In this document: positions 1-8,995 of the stretch, one piece after another
How the letters are laid out: every line of letters begins with the position of its first letter
How positions within the stretch are numbered: the stretch's first letter is position 1
DNA from: Planktomarina sp.
GTDB taxonomy: Bacteria > Pseudomonadota > Alphaproteobacteria > Rhodobacterales > Rhodobacteraceae
DNA: 64,000 nt
Direction: 5' to 3'
Assembly (NCBI GenBank): GCA_020629235.1
Contig: JAHDDS010000001.1
Coordinates: forward strand, 52,836 to 116,835
The notes under the pieces: generated by a model
The model's database searches: none
The model's input: the letters and a program-made list of their open reading frames with translations, nothing else
Told to the model about the DNA's origin: nothing
Made by a program: the position numbers and the translations under genes

Positions 1-7
1 GGATGCC

Positions 8-829
8 ATGGCCCAAGACACAGACCAAAACGATACGGTTGCCGCCGATGACGATTCGCGCGATGAAAGATCCGACGACGTGCCATTCCAAGCCCCCGTT
101 CGCGATGACGTGGTGGCGCGGTACAGGGCGGGCCCGCAGGACGGGTACAACGTCGAATTGCAGTTCGAAGGCGACTGGACACCCCAAGAACAAGCCGCCC
201 TTCTGGCGTCGGCTGATTTTATCAGTGCTTTGATTTTGGAAGATGTGCCCGATGTGGTTGTGGATGGTGAAAACATCGACGATCTGCGCATTTCGGTTTT
301 TCAGGATGATATCGACGGGACCGACCGCACTTTGGCCTATGCCGAAGTTTTGGATGTGCGCACAGACAGCGTTTTGCCAGCCACGGCAAACCTTGTGTTT
401 GACCAAGGGGATATTGACCAACTGTTGCGCACAGGCGGGTGGCAGGGCACAGTCTTGCACGAGATGTTTCACGCCTTGGGGTTTGGCACAGTTTGGGAAG
501 AACAGGGGCTGTCGCGCGTCACGGCCCAAGACGGCGGCCGGTTCACCGGGGTCAATGCCACGGCGGCGTACAAGGACAGTTCAAGTGCCGCAGGCGATCT
601 GCTGGCCATGAACGGCGTGCCCATTCAAGTGGAAGCGGACGGTTTTGCCGAAGGGCACTGGGATGAAGATCGGTTCGGCACAGAATTCATGACGCCCGAG
701 ATTGATGACACAGAAACCGCCGCTGACATATCCATCGCGTCGTTAGAGGACTTGGGCTATGACACCGCTTGGGACGACGTGACCCGCACCGACGATCGCA
801 CTGGCCCCATCCCGATCATTCCAATCTGA
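8..829 (+). CDS. Leishmanolysin-like (M8-type) zinc metalloprotease, probably 5'-truncated by the window edge
   Basis: HEMFHALGFGTVWEEQGL zinc motif (HExxH) followed by leishmanolysin-like sequence; acidic low-complexity N-terminus; frame is open to the left edge. Confidence 0.7.
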   Translation: MAQDTDQNDTVAADDDSRDERSDDVPFQAPVRDDVVARYRAGPQDGYNVELQFEGDWTPQEQAALLASADFISALILEDVPDVVVDGENIDDLRISVFQDDIDGTDRTLAYAEVLDVRTDSVLPATANLVFDQGDIDQLLRTGGWQGTVLHEMFHALGFGTVWEEQGLSRVTAQDGGRFTGVNATAAYKDSSSAAGDLLAMNGVPIQVEADGFAEGHWDEDRFGTEFMTPEIDDTETAADISIASLEDLGYDTAWDDVTRTDDRTGPIPIIPI

Positions 830-862
830 CACTCTGGCCTTTTTCACCTGACCGGGCATGCT

Positions 863-3313
863 ATGTCCGGACCCATGAAGGTGCCCGCGCAGATCGAAGA
901 CTGGTTCGCCCACAAAGGCTGGACCATCCACCCCCATCAGCGGGACATGGTGGCGCGGGCTGCGGATCCGGCAACTTTGTTGATCGCCCCCACGGGCGGG
1001 GGCAAAACCATGGCGGGGTTTTTGCCCAGCTTGGCGGATTTGGCGCAGAACCGGCACAAGGGGTTGCACACGCTCTATGTGTCGCCGCTGAAGGCTTTGG
1101 CTGCCGACATCAAGCGCAACCTGCGCACGCCCGTGGATGAAATGGGCCTGGATATCCGGATAGAGGATCGAACAGGTGACACCACAGCCACCCAAAAGAA
1201 GCGCCAACGGGTGGACCCGCCGCACATATTGTTGACCACGCCGGAAAGCCTGGCTTTGCTGACGTCTTATGAAGACGCGCCGCGCATGTTTGCCGGGGTG
1301 CAGCGGATCATCATCGATGAAATCCATGCCTTGTCGGAAAGCAAGCGGGGCGATCAGTTGATGTTGGCCTTGGCGGCGGTTCAAACCATGTGCCCCGATC
1401 TGCGTCGGGTGGGCTTGTCTGCCACGGTGGAAGACCCCGCCGCCATTGCCAAGTTTTTGGCCCGGCACCCCGATCCTTGCAACATTGTCCAAGCCGATCC
1501 AGGGCCCGACCCCAACATTCAAATGTTGCACACGCAGGACGCACCGCCGTGGTCTGGGGGCGGGGCGAAATATGCCATTCCTGCTGTCCTGGATCAGGTG
1601 AAGGCGCACAAAACCACGCTGATTTTTCACAACACCCGCGCCCAGGCAGAGCTGTTCTTTCACAACCTGTGGCTGGCCAATGAAGACGGTTTGCCCATTG
1701 GGATTCACCACGGATCACTGTCCAAAGAACAGCGGGCCAAGGTGGAAGCGGCCATGGTGGACGGGTCGCTTCGGGCAATCGTGTGCACAGGCAGTTTAGA
1801 CTTGGGGATCGATTGGGGTGACGTGGATTTGGTGATCCAGATCGGTGCGCCGAAAAACGTCAAACGCTTAGTGCAGCGCATTGGGCGGGCGAACCACCGG
1901 TACAATGCCCCGTCCAAAGCGCTGTTGGTTCCGGCAAACAGGTTCGAAGTGGTGGAATGCATAGCCGCGTTGCAGGCGGTAAAGGCCCACGATTTGGATG
2001 GCGACGGGCGCGGACGCGGGCCGCGCGACGTGGTGTGCCAGCACATCTTGATTGCGGCTGCCGCAGGGCCTTTTTCAGCCGATGACTTGTACCAGGAATT
2101 CACCACGGCAGGGGCGTATCATGATCTGACACGGGCGGAATTTGACGCCTGTTTGGAATTTTGCGCCACCGGGGGATACGCTTTGCGCGCCTATGACAAG
2201 TGGCAGCGTCTGTTGCAGCGTCCCGACGGAATGTGGCAACTGCGCGATCCCCGCGCGGCGCAGCGCATTCGTATGAACATCGGCACAATCCAAGACACAG
2301 ACACGCTGAAAGTGCGGCTGAAGAACCGCGCAGGCGGCAAACCATTGGGCGAGGTGGAAGAAGGCTTCGCCGCCACCCTGACGCCTGGCGATACGTTCCT
2401 AATCGGCGGGCAGATCGTGCGGTACGAAGGCCTGCGCGAAATGACGGTTGAAGTGACCCGTCGCGCCGACAAAAAGCCCAAGGTGGCTACGTTCCTAGGC
2501 ACGAAATTCGCCACGTCCACCCAGTTGTCCGCGCGGATTTTGGACATGTTTCGCCAGGACGATTGGCCGGACTTGCCAGACCACACACGCGACTGGCTGG
2601 CGCTGCAGCGCAAGGTCAGCGAACTGCCGCGCCGTGATCGGTTGCTGATTGAAAGCTTCCCCCATGACGGGCGCGCGCAGACGGTGGTGTACGGCTTTGC
2701 CGGGCGCAACGCGATGCAGACATTGGGGCTGTTGTTGACCAAGGGGATGGAAGGGCAGGGGCTGGGGCCCATGGGCTTTGTGGCCACGGATTATGCCACG
2801 CTGATCTGGTCGCTGGATCCTTTGACGGATCCTTGGTCGCTGTTGACGCCGGACGCCATGCGCGACGGGTTGGACACCTGGTTGGCAGGCAACGCCGTGA
2901 TGAAACGCACGTTCAAGGCCAGCGCGATCATTGCAGGGCTGATCGAACGCAACCTGCCGTCGAACCGCAAAACTGGGCGTCAGGCGACGTTCAGTTCTGA
3001 CATCCTGTACGACACCTTGCACAAATACGACCCCGATCATGTGCTGATGCAGATCACACGGGAAGAAGCGTTGCGCGGTCTGGTGGATTTTGGCCGGATC
3101 GAAGAAATGTTGGCCCGCGTTGGGGACCGGATTGATCTGCGCGAATTGGACCGGGTGACACCCCTGGCGGCACCATTGTTCCTGGAACCTGGGCGTGTGC
3201 CGGTGAAGGGGTTGGCAGAAGAACGTTTGCTGGCGGAAGAAACGGAACGGTTGATGACTGCATCGGGCCTGGACCAGGTGGACGCGCCCAAACGTTGGGC
3301 CGTGCCGTTCTGA
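863..3313 (+). CDS. Ligase-associated DNA damage response DEXH-box helicase (Lhr-like)
   Basis: Walker A APTGGGKT, DEIH box, SATVEDP, QRIGRANHRYN motif VI; 816 aa; followed by PdeM. Confidence 0.93.
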   Translation: MSGPMKVPAQIEDWFAHKGWTIHPHQRDMVARAADPATLLIAPTGGGKTMAGFLPSLADLAQNRHKGLHTLYVSPLKALAADIKRNLRTPVDEMGLDIRIEDRTGDTTATQKKRQRVDPPHILLTTPESLALLTSYEDAPRMFAGVQRIIIDEIHALSESKRGDQLMLALAAVQTMCPDLRRVGLSATVEDPAAIAKFLARHPDPCNIVQADPGPDPNIQMLHTQDAPPWSGGGAKYAIPAVLDQVKAHKTTLIFHNTRAQAELFFHNLWLANEDGLPIGIHHGSLSKEQRAKVEAAMVDGSLRAIVCTGSLDLGIDWGDVDLVIQIGAPKNVKRLVQRIGRANHRYNAPSKALLVPANRFEVVECIAALQAVKAHDLDGDGRGRGPRDVVCQHILIAAAAGPFSADDLYQEFTTAGAYHDLTRAEFDACLEFCATGGYALRAYDKWQRLLQRPDGMWQLRDPRAAQRIRMNIGTIQDTDTLKVRLKNRAGGKPLGEVEEGFAATLTPGDTFLIGGQIVRYEGLREMTVEVTRRADKKPKVATFLGTKFATSTQLSARILDMFRQDDWPDLPDHTRDWLALQRKVSELPRRDRLLIESFPHDGRAQTVVYGFAGRNAMQTLGLLLTKGMEGQGLGPMGFVATDYATLIWSLDPLTDPWSLLTPDAMRDGLDTWLAGNAVMKRTFKASAIIAGLIERNLPSNRKTGRQATFSSDILYDTLHKYDPDHVLMQITREEALRGLVDFGRIEEMLARVGDRIDLRELDRVTPLAAPLFLEPGRVPVKGLAEERLLAEETERLMTASGLDQVDAPKRWAVPF

Positions 3314-3356
3314 ATTTGCCTTGCACGCGGGGGGGCAAGTCTGACATGAACGAACC

Positions 3357-4022
3357 ATGAACAATGCGCTGGACTTTTCCTTTCAATCCACAACCCTGAC
3401 GGCGCGTTCCAGCGGCGCGCTTTGGTGGGCGGATCAACGGGTGTTGTGTGTGTCGGACCTGCACCTGGGGAAATCTGATCGCATCGCGCGGCGCACCGGC
3501 GCGATGCTGCCCCCTTATGAAACCCGCGAAACGCTGGACGCTTTGGCGGTCGAGGTTGAGGCACTGAACCCCGCCACGGTCATATGCTTGGGGGACAGTT
3601 TTGACGATCTGGCCGCGGCCGAAGCCTTGATCGACAGTGACCGGATGTTGATTGCGCGCCTGCAATCGGGCCGCCGTTGGGTGTGGATTGAAGGCAATCA
3701 CGATCCTGGCCCCGTGGAATTTGGCGGCGACCACTTGGCAGATTTGGCCTTGGGACCGCTGGTGTTTCGCCACATCGCGACGGATCAGGTGGGGGAGGTG
3801 TCCGGGCACTATCACCCCAAAGTGCGCCTGCCGGTGCGGGGTCGCATCATCAGCCGCGCTGCCTTTTTGGTGGACGACGTCCGGGTGTTGGTTCCTGCCT
3901 TTGGCACCTATACAGGCGGGCTGTGCACAACGTCACCGGCTTTGTCGGGGTTGATGGCACCTGGCGCGCAGGCCATTCTGACGGGGACCACAGTGACCCA
4001 ACTGCCGATGCCCAGGGGGTAA
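3357..4022 (+). CDS. pdeM: Ligase-associated DNA damage response endonuclease PdeM (calcineurin-like phosphoesterase)
   Basis: SDLHLGKSDRIARR, GDSFDD, GNHDPGP, SGHYHPK metallophosphoesterase motifs; adjacent to the Lhr-like helicase. Confidence 0.9.
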   Translation: MNNALDFSFQSTTLTARSSGALWWADQRVLCVSDLHLGKSDRIARRTGAMLPPYETRETLDALAVEVEALNPATVICLGDSFDDLAAAEALIDSDRMLIARLQSGRRWVWIEGNHDPGPVEFGGDHLADLALGPLVFRHIATDQVGEVSGHYHPKVRLPVRGRIISRAAFLVDDVRVLVPAFGTYTGGLCTTSPALSGLMAPGAQAILTGTTVTQLPMPRG

Positions 4023-4025
4023 ACC

Positions 4026-4421
4026 ATGCAACGTATTCAAGACAGTTTTGACCGCCAATCCATGATGTCCACCTTGGGGGCAACGCTGGTGTCTGCGGGC
4101 GACGGCAAGGTGGTGATCGAAGCGCCGATACTCGAAACGTCGCAGCAACAGCACGGGTTTGGCCACGCCGCCCTGACCTTTGCCATCGGCGACAGCGCGT
4201 CGGGATATGCCGCGCTCAGCCTGATGGATGACGGGATGGAGGTGCTGACGGCAGAAATGAAGATCAACCTTTTGGCCCCGGCTGCGAAGGGACCCCTGCG
4301 GGCTGTGGGACAGGTTATAAAGCCCGGGCGCCGGTTGATGGTCACCCAGGCAGAGGTGTTCGACGGTGACACATTGATTGCGATTTTGCAGGGCACGATG
4401 GTGCCGGTGCGCGCGTCATAG
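4026..4421 (+). CDS. PaaI-family hotdog-fold thioesterase
   Basis: 131 aa; HGFGHAALTFAIGDSASGYAALSL hotdog signature. Confidence 0.85.
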   Translation: MQRIQDSFDRQSMMSTLGATLVSAGDGKVVIEAPILETSQQQHGFGHAALTFAIGDSASGYAALSLMDDGMEVLTAEMKINLLAPAAKGPLRAVGQVIKPGRRLMVTQAEVFDGDTLIAILQGTMVPVRAS

Positions 4422-4883
4422 CGCGGCAAGCTGCGCGGCCCAGACCGCCCAAGCCAGCGGAATGCCGAAGGGCAGGGGGCGACCCGCTTGCATCTTTGCC
4501 GCGGCCACGGCCAGACCGGCGCACAAGATGATCAAAGTCACAAACGCGAATGCCCAGTGGTTTGGGGCCACAAACGGCACCAGGGCAGCCGCCAACTTCA
4601 CATCGCCGCCCCCCATACGCCCCAGGTGCCAAAGCCCTGCGCACAGCCCGGCCGCCACAGCACCGGCGGCCAAGCGCACAGCCATTTCGGCCGCGGGTAA
4701 GGTCAGCACTGCCAAAAGGACAAAGACCAAGGCACAGACCAGCACCGTCCCGTTGCGAATTATCCTGTGATGCCAATCATCCCATGTGATCCAGGCCGCA
4801 AGGGGCAGCAGGCCCACAAGCGCCCACGGTGCAAAGCCCATCACGCGAAGAATGCGCTGATGATCGACCACCCGCTGGTCCAC
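4416..4883 (-). CDS. A24-family prepilin peptidase (CpaA/TadV-like)
   Basis: Polytopic 155 aa; MGGGDVKLAAAL active-site motif. Confidence 0.85.
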   Translation of the reverse strand: MDQRVVDHQRILRVMGFAPWALVGLLPLAAWITWDDWHHRIIRNGTVLVCALVFVLLAVLTLPAAEMAVRLAAGAVAAGLCAGLWHLGRMGGGDVKLAAALVPFVAPNHWAFAFVTLIILCAGLAVAAAKMQAGRPLPFGIPLAWAVWAAQLAAL

Positions 4884-4955
4884 CAGCCGCTGTGTTCAGC
4901 GGCCAGTTTCGGGATCAAATAGTCGGAAAAACTTCCGAAATGCAGCATGGCCTGT

Positions 4956-6248
4956 TTATGCCACCAGGACGCGGCGATCTGCGATCATCGTGGCCATGCG
5001 GAAAATTTCCTGCCCCAAAGCGTTGCTGGGATCCACCGATGACATGGGTGCAAAAGATGTGCTGCTTCCCACGAAGGCCCCACCGTTGGGCAACACCATG
5101 TCCACAGGTTTGCCTGCGGCAACGCTCATCCGGTCCAGTTCCATTTCGGTATGATCCGCTTTGTCGCTGTCCATACGGTTGACAATGAACTGCAGCTTTT
5201 CCAGCGGCAGGCCTTCGCCCAAACAGGTCTGACGGAAGCGATCCAACAAAGCTGCGGATTTGCGACCGGGGGTGACGGGGCAAAACACCGTGTCAGCCCA
5301 ATCAAAGGCAACATGGGTCCAGCCGGACAGGGTTTTTGGCATATCCACCACGACAAAATCAAATTGGGTTTGCGCCAATGCCAACAGCTTGGTCAGCCCG
5401 TCTGTTTTGATGGTGTCCAACGGCACCACATCTTCGGGCGCGGTCAAGACCTGCATGTTGGGGCCAAATGGCGTCAGCGTCGCGTTCAACCAGGCCGGGT
5501 CAATGATGTCGGCATCAAACAGCAGGTCCAAAGCGGCCTCTGAACTGGGCAGGCCCAATTCCACACCGATGGACCCAAATTGTACGTCCAGATCGATCAA
5601 ACACACGGTGCCTTTGTCCAAGGCGGCCAATTCGCGGGCCAGGTTCACGGCCAAAGTGGACGATCCAGCGCCGCCGGAAATTCCTTGAATGGCGAAGACT
5701 TCCCCTTTGGCGGCCTTTTGCACCAGGGATTTGGCCAATTCGGGCGCCAAATCAGACAGGGCGATGGCCAAATCACCTTCTTGCAGTGGATATTCGACAT
5801 GGGGTGTCGCGCCGCACTGCGTCAGCTGATAAATTTCCAGGTCCGTCAAATCCTCGGCCACCAACAATGTGGCCAACCCGACCCGGCGCGCCATGGAAAC
5901 GATTTTTTCCACTTCCAACAAGCCGTTGTCGGTGCGGTCATCTTCGTCGACGGCCACAATCAGCAGGGCCATCGTCGCGGCGATGGGGTCTTTCAAGAAA
6001 TCGGCGGTTTCGTCCAGGGTCAACTCGCCCCAGTTTTCACCCAGTTCTGCATGCAAGTCTTCCACCAAAAGGGAAAATGCGCTTAGGTCACGTGCTGCAA
6101 GACACACTTGCAGCGTCGGGCCCTCGGTGGTCAATCGAGTGTCCATATCTATATCCTGCCTGATCGGGGCCTTGCCAGCGCTCTCCAACACCGGGTGGCC
6201 TTTTATTTGTGCAAGGGGTGGCACAACAAAAAGGCAAGAATGAGACAA
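4956..6248 (-). CDS. CpaE/TadZ-like pilus assembly ATPase (MinD/ParA fold)
   Basis: GISGGAGSSTLAVNLARELA deviant Walker A, DLDVQFGSIGVELGL, receiver-like N-terminal domain; the start may be an internal Met (MDTRLTTEGP). Confidence 0.88.
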   Translation of the reverse strand: MSHSCLFVVPPLAQIKGHPVLESAGKAPIRQDIDMDTRLTTEGPTLQVCLAARDLSAFSLLVEDLHAELGENWGELTLDETADFLKDPIAATMALLIVAVDEDDRTDNGLLEVEKIVSMARRVGLATLLVAEDLTDLEIYQLTQCGATPHVEYPLQEGDLAIALSDLAPELAKSLVQKAAKGEVFAIQGISGGAGSSTLAVNLARELAALDKGTVCLIDLDVQFGSIGVELGLPSSEAALDLLFDADIIDPAWLNATLTPFGPNMQVLTAPEDVVPLDTIKTDGLTKLLALAQTQFDFVVVDMPKTLSGWTHVAFDWADTVFCPVTPGRKSAALLDRFRQTCLGEGLPLEKLQFIVNRMDSDKADHTEMELDRMSVAAGKPVDMVLPNGGAFVGSSTSFAPMSSVDPSNALGQEIFRMATMIADRRVLVA

Positions 6249-6287
6249 TTTGTTAGAAAATGTTAATTTCTTGGATCGATGGGACGT

Positions 6288-6461
6288 TTAGTGTGTGTCG
6301 GCCGTGCTGGTCGGTGTTGCGGTGCCAAAATCCGGGCCGAACACGGTGGACGACACTTGCGACAGGACAACCACCGCCAATCCCACCACGGCGACAGACA
6401 AGATCAACCAGTCCAAGGTAACGGCCCCAGAGGTGTCTTTGATCAATGATTTGCGTGCCAT
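6288..6461 (-). CDS. Small Flp-pilin-like single-TM protein
   Basis: MARKSLIKDTSGAVTLDWLILSVAVVGLAVVVLSQVSS: short basic leader, SGAVTLDW then a hydrophobic helix; start moved inward from the 107-aa ORF. Confidence 0.7.
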   Translation of the reverse strand: MARKSLIKDTSGAVTLDWLILSVAVVGLAVVVLSQVSSTVFGPDFGTATPTSTADTH

Positions 6462-6629
6462 GTGTTCGGTCCCATCGGATGTGTGCGCCCTTATCGCCAT
6501 CCGTTTTGGGCAGGAATGGGGCAGGGACGGACAGATTCTGCGACAAATCGATGGCTTTGGCGGTGGTGAAGCCCCTAGGCCCAGGTAGGCAAACTGTGCT
6601 ATCGCCAACAAAACAAGAGGATCGAGCAG

Positions 6630-7469
6630 ATGATCACGGCCCTTGCCTTATCTTTGTTGCCGGTGATGGGCCAGGGGCCTGCGCCAGTACCCCCACGCCA
6701 ATTTGACGCGCAACTGGTGCAATTTGCCCCCAGCACACCCGGTGCCCCTGGCAACGCCAGCCCGCGGCGCACGGTGCGCAATGCCTCCCCCACCGTGCGG
6801 GGTACGCGGCGGGCCACAGCGGCAGCACCTGCGCCAGCCGCGCCCACCAGTGCACCGGCACCGGCGACGTCTGGGCCTTACAAAGAAAAATATGCCTGGT
6901 TCTGGGACCGCATTTCCACGGAATACCAAGATGCAAACCCCGCGCGGCTGCGCCTGGCAGAAGCCCTGACTGTGGTGCCGCCCACAGGCGTTACGCCGAT
7001 CCAAGTGCCCCAGGCCGCCACATTGGCCCGCATCGCAAAAGACAACAACGCGGCTTTGCAGGTTGCAGCACAGCAATACAAAGTCAGCCCCGCCTTTGCG
7101 GTGGCGGTGATTTGGGCGGAATCGGGTGGGAACCCCAAAGCGGTCAGCCGCGCAGGGGCCGGGGGGCTGATGCAACTGATGCCCGCCACCGCCGCGCGGT
7201 TTGAAGTGGCAGACCGGTTCAACCCAAGCCAAAACATTCGCGGCGGCATGGAATACCTGTTTGTTTTACTGTCGCTGTTTTCCCAAGATCCGCTGTTGGC
7301 CTTGGCGGGGTACAATGCGGGCGAAGGGGCGGTTTTGCGCTATGATGGCATTCCGCCCTTTGCGGAAACCCGGGACTATGTGCCCAAGGTGGTGGGGGCT
7401 TGGCGCGTGGCCAAAACGTTGTGCACAGTCGCGCCCGCCAAAGTGACGGACGCCTGCGTTTTCAAGTGA
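6630..7469 (+). CDS. Lytic transglycosylase domain protein (SLT fold)
   Basis: Signal peptide; AVIWAESGGNPKAVSRAGAGGLMQLMPATAARF and ALAGYNAGEGAV motifs. Confidence 0.92.
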   Translation: MITALALSLLPVMGQGPAPVPPRQFDAQLVQFAPSTPGAPGNASPRRTVRNASPTVRGTRRATAAAPAPAAPTSAPAPATSGPYKEKYAWFWDRISTEYQDANPARLRLAEALTVVPPTGVTPIQVPQAATLARIAKDNNAALQVAAQQYKVSPAFAVAVIWAESGGNPKAVSRAGAGGLMQLMPATAARFEVADRFNPSQNIRGGMEYLFVLLSLFSQDPLLALAGYNAGEGAVLRYDGIPPFAETRDYVPKVVGAWRVAKTLCTVAPAKVTDACVFK

Positions 7470-7472
7470 CGT

Positions 7473-8096
7473 TCAGACGAGTGTGGCTTCGGTTGCCGCA
7501 CGCAGGTCGTCTTCGGACACACCTTGCGCGGTTTCCACGATTTGCAAACCACCTGGCACCACGTCCAGAACACCCAAATTGGTGATGATCCGGTCCACCA
7601 CACCTTGTCCCGTCAGGGGCAGGGTGCAGGACTTCAACAGTTTGCTTTCGCCCTTCTTGTTGGTGTGGTCCATCACCACCACCACGCGACCGACGCCCGC
7701 CACCAGGTCCATCGCGCCGCCCATGCCTTTGACCAGCTTGCCCGGGATCATCCAGTTGGCCAGATCACCATTTTCGGCCACTTCCATGGCCCCCAAGATG
7801 GCCATGGCAATCTTGCCGCCGCGGATCATGCCGAAGCTGGTGGCACTGTCGAAATAGGCGGTCTGCGGCAGTTCGGTGATCGTCTGTTTGCCCGCGTTAA
7901 TCAGGTCTGGATCAATGGTATCTTCCGTGGGGAAAGGCCCCATGCCCAGCATGCCGTTTTCCGATTGCAGCGTCACCTCCACCCCTTCGGGAATGTAGTT
8001 GGCCACAAGGGTTGGGATGCCGATGCCCAGATTGACATACGTCCCGTCTTCCAATTCTTGCGCCGCCCGTGCGGCCATTTGGTTGCGATCCCACAT
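7473..8096 (-). CDS. 3-oxoacid CoA-transferase subunit B
   Basis: [35 protein letters not shown], the CoA-transferase beta signature. Confidence 0.93.
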   Translation of the reverse strand: MWDRNQMAARAAQELEDGTYVNLGIGIPTLVANYIPEGVEVTLQSENGMLGMGPFPTEDTIDPDLINAGKQTITELPQTAYFDSATSFGMIRGGKIAMAILGAMEVAENGDLANWMIPGKLVKGMGGAMDLVAGVGRVVVVMDHTNKKGESKLLKSCTLPLTGQGVVDRIITNLGVLDVVPGGLQIVETAQGVSEDDLRAATEATLV

Positions 8097-8100
8097 GTTT

Positions 8101-8814
8101 TCAGCCCCCCTGAACCGTACGTTGTTCAATCCGCTTTTCGTGCGTGCCTTGGATCAGGCGGTGCACATAGATGCCCGGCAAGTGAATGCTGTCGGGGTCA
8201 AGTGACCCCACCGGCACGATCTCTTCTACCTCTAGGATGCAGGTCTTGCCGCACATGGCCGCGGGCGGGTTAAAGTTCCGCGCGGTTTTGCGGAAAATGG
8301 CATTGCCGGTCTCATCCGCCTTCCACGCTTTGACGATGGACAGATCGGCAAACATGCCGGTTTCCATGATGTATGTTTCCATGGCGCCATCTTGACCGGT
8401 GGGGAACTCTTTGTGCTCTTTACCTTCGGCGATAACGGTGCCCACACCGGTTTTCGTGTAAAACCCTGGAATGCCGTGGCCTGCAGCCCGCATGCGTTCG
8501 GCCAAGGTGCCTTGGGGGTTGAATTCCAATTCCAATTCACCCGACAAATACTGTCGCATGAATTCGGCGTTTTCCCCCACATAGGACGAGATCATCTTTT
8601 TCACTTGCCGCGTTTGCAGCAAAATGCCGATGCCGAAATCATCCACGCCTGCATTGTTTGACGCAAACGTCAGGTCCTTCGTGCCTGCCTCCTTGATGGC
8701 CTGCAAACACAGTTCTGGAATCCCGCACAGACCAAACCCGCCCGCTGCAATGAACATTCCGTCGAACAGGACGCCGTCCAAGGCATCTGCCGCTGATCCG
8801 TAAATCTTTTTCAT
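8101..8814 (-). CDS. 3-oxoacid CoA-transferase subunit A
   Basis: [16 protein letters not shown]; paired with subunit B. Confidence 0.93.
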   Translation of the reverse strand: MKKIYGSAADALDGVLFDGMFIAAGGFGLCGIPELCLQAIKEAGTKDLTFASNNAGVDDFGIGILLQTRQVKKMISSYVGENAEFMRQYLSGELELEFNPQGTLAERMRAAGHGIPGFYTKTGVGTVIAEGKEHKEFPTGQDGAMETYIMETGMFADLSIVKAWKADETGNAIFRKTARNFNPPAAMCGKTCILEVEEIVPVGSLDPDSIHLPGIYVHRLIQGTHEKRIEQRTVQGG

Positions 8815-8878
8815 GGCACCCCCGAAAAATAAACTGCCTTGGTTTAGAACGGGTGTGGCCCAAGCGAAAGACCGCAGG

Positions 8879-8909
8879 CTTCTTTTGTTTGTAAATACTC
8901 TTGGGGGGA
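8879..8909 (-). repeat. Dispersed intergenic motif copy A (CTTCTTTTGTTTGTAAATACTCTTGGGGGGA)
   Basis: Similar to copies at 39360, 44684 and 61591. Confidence 0.7.
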
Positions 8910-8934
8910 TTGAATGCCCTGCAAAGGGCAGAAA

Positions 8935-8955
8935 GGGGGCTGACAGCCCCCTTTT
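8935..8955. terminator. Strong hairpin GGGGGCT-GAC-AGCCCCC followed by TTTT
   Basis: Perfect 7-bp stem with flanking A/T runs, between topA 3' end and CoA-transferase A 5' end. Confidence 0.7.
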
Positions 8956-8995
8956 GCATCACAAAAACCACGCGGGCAGCGCCCGCACATTTGGC

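Noticed and set aside
743-1711. 322-aa minus-strand ORF under the helicase gene
   Set aside because: Shadow frame of a well-supported helicase CDS; no recognisable motifs
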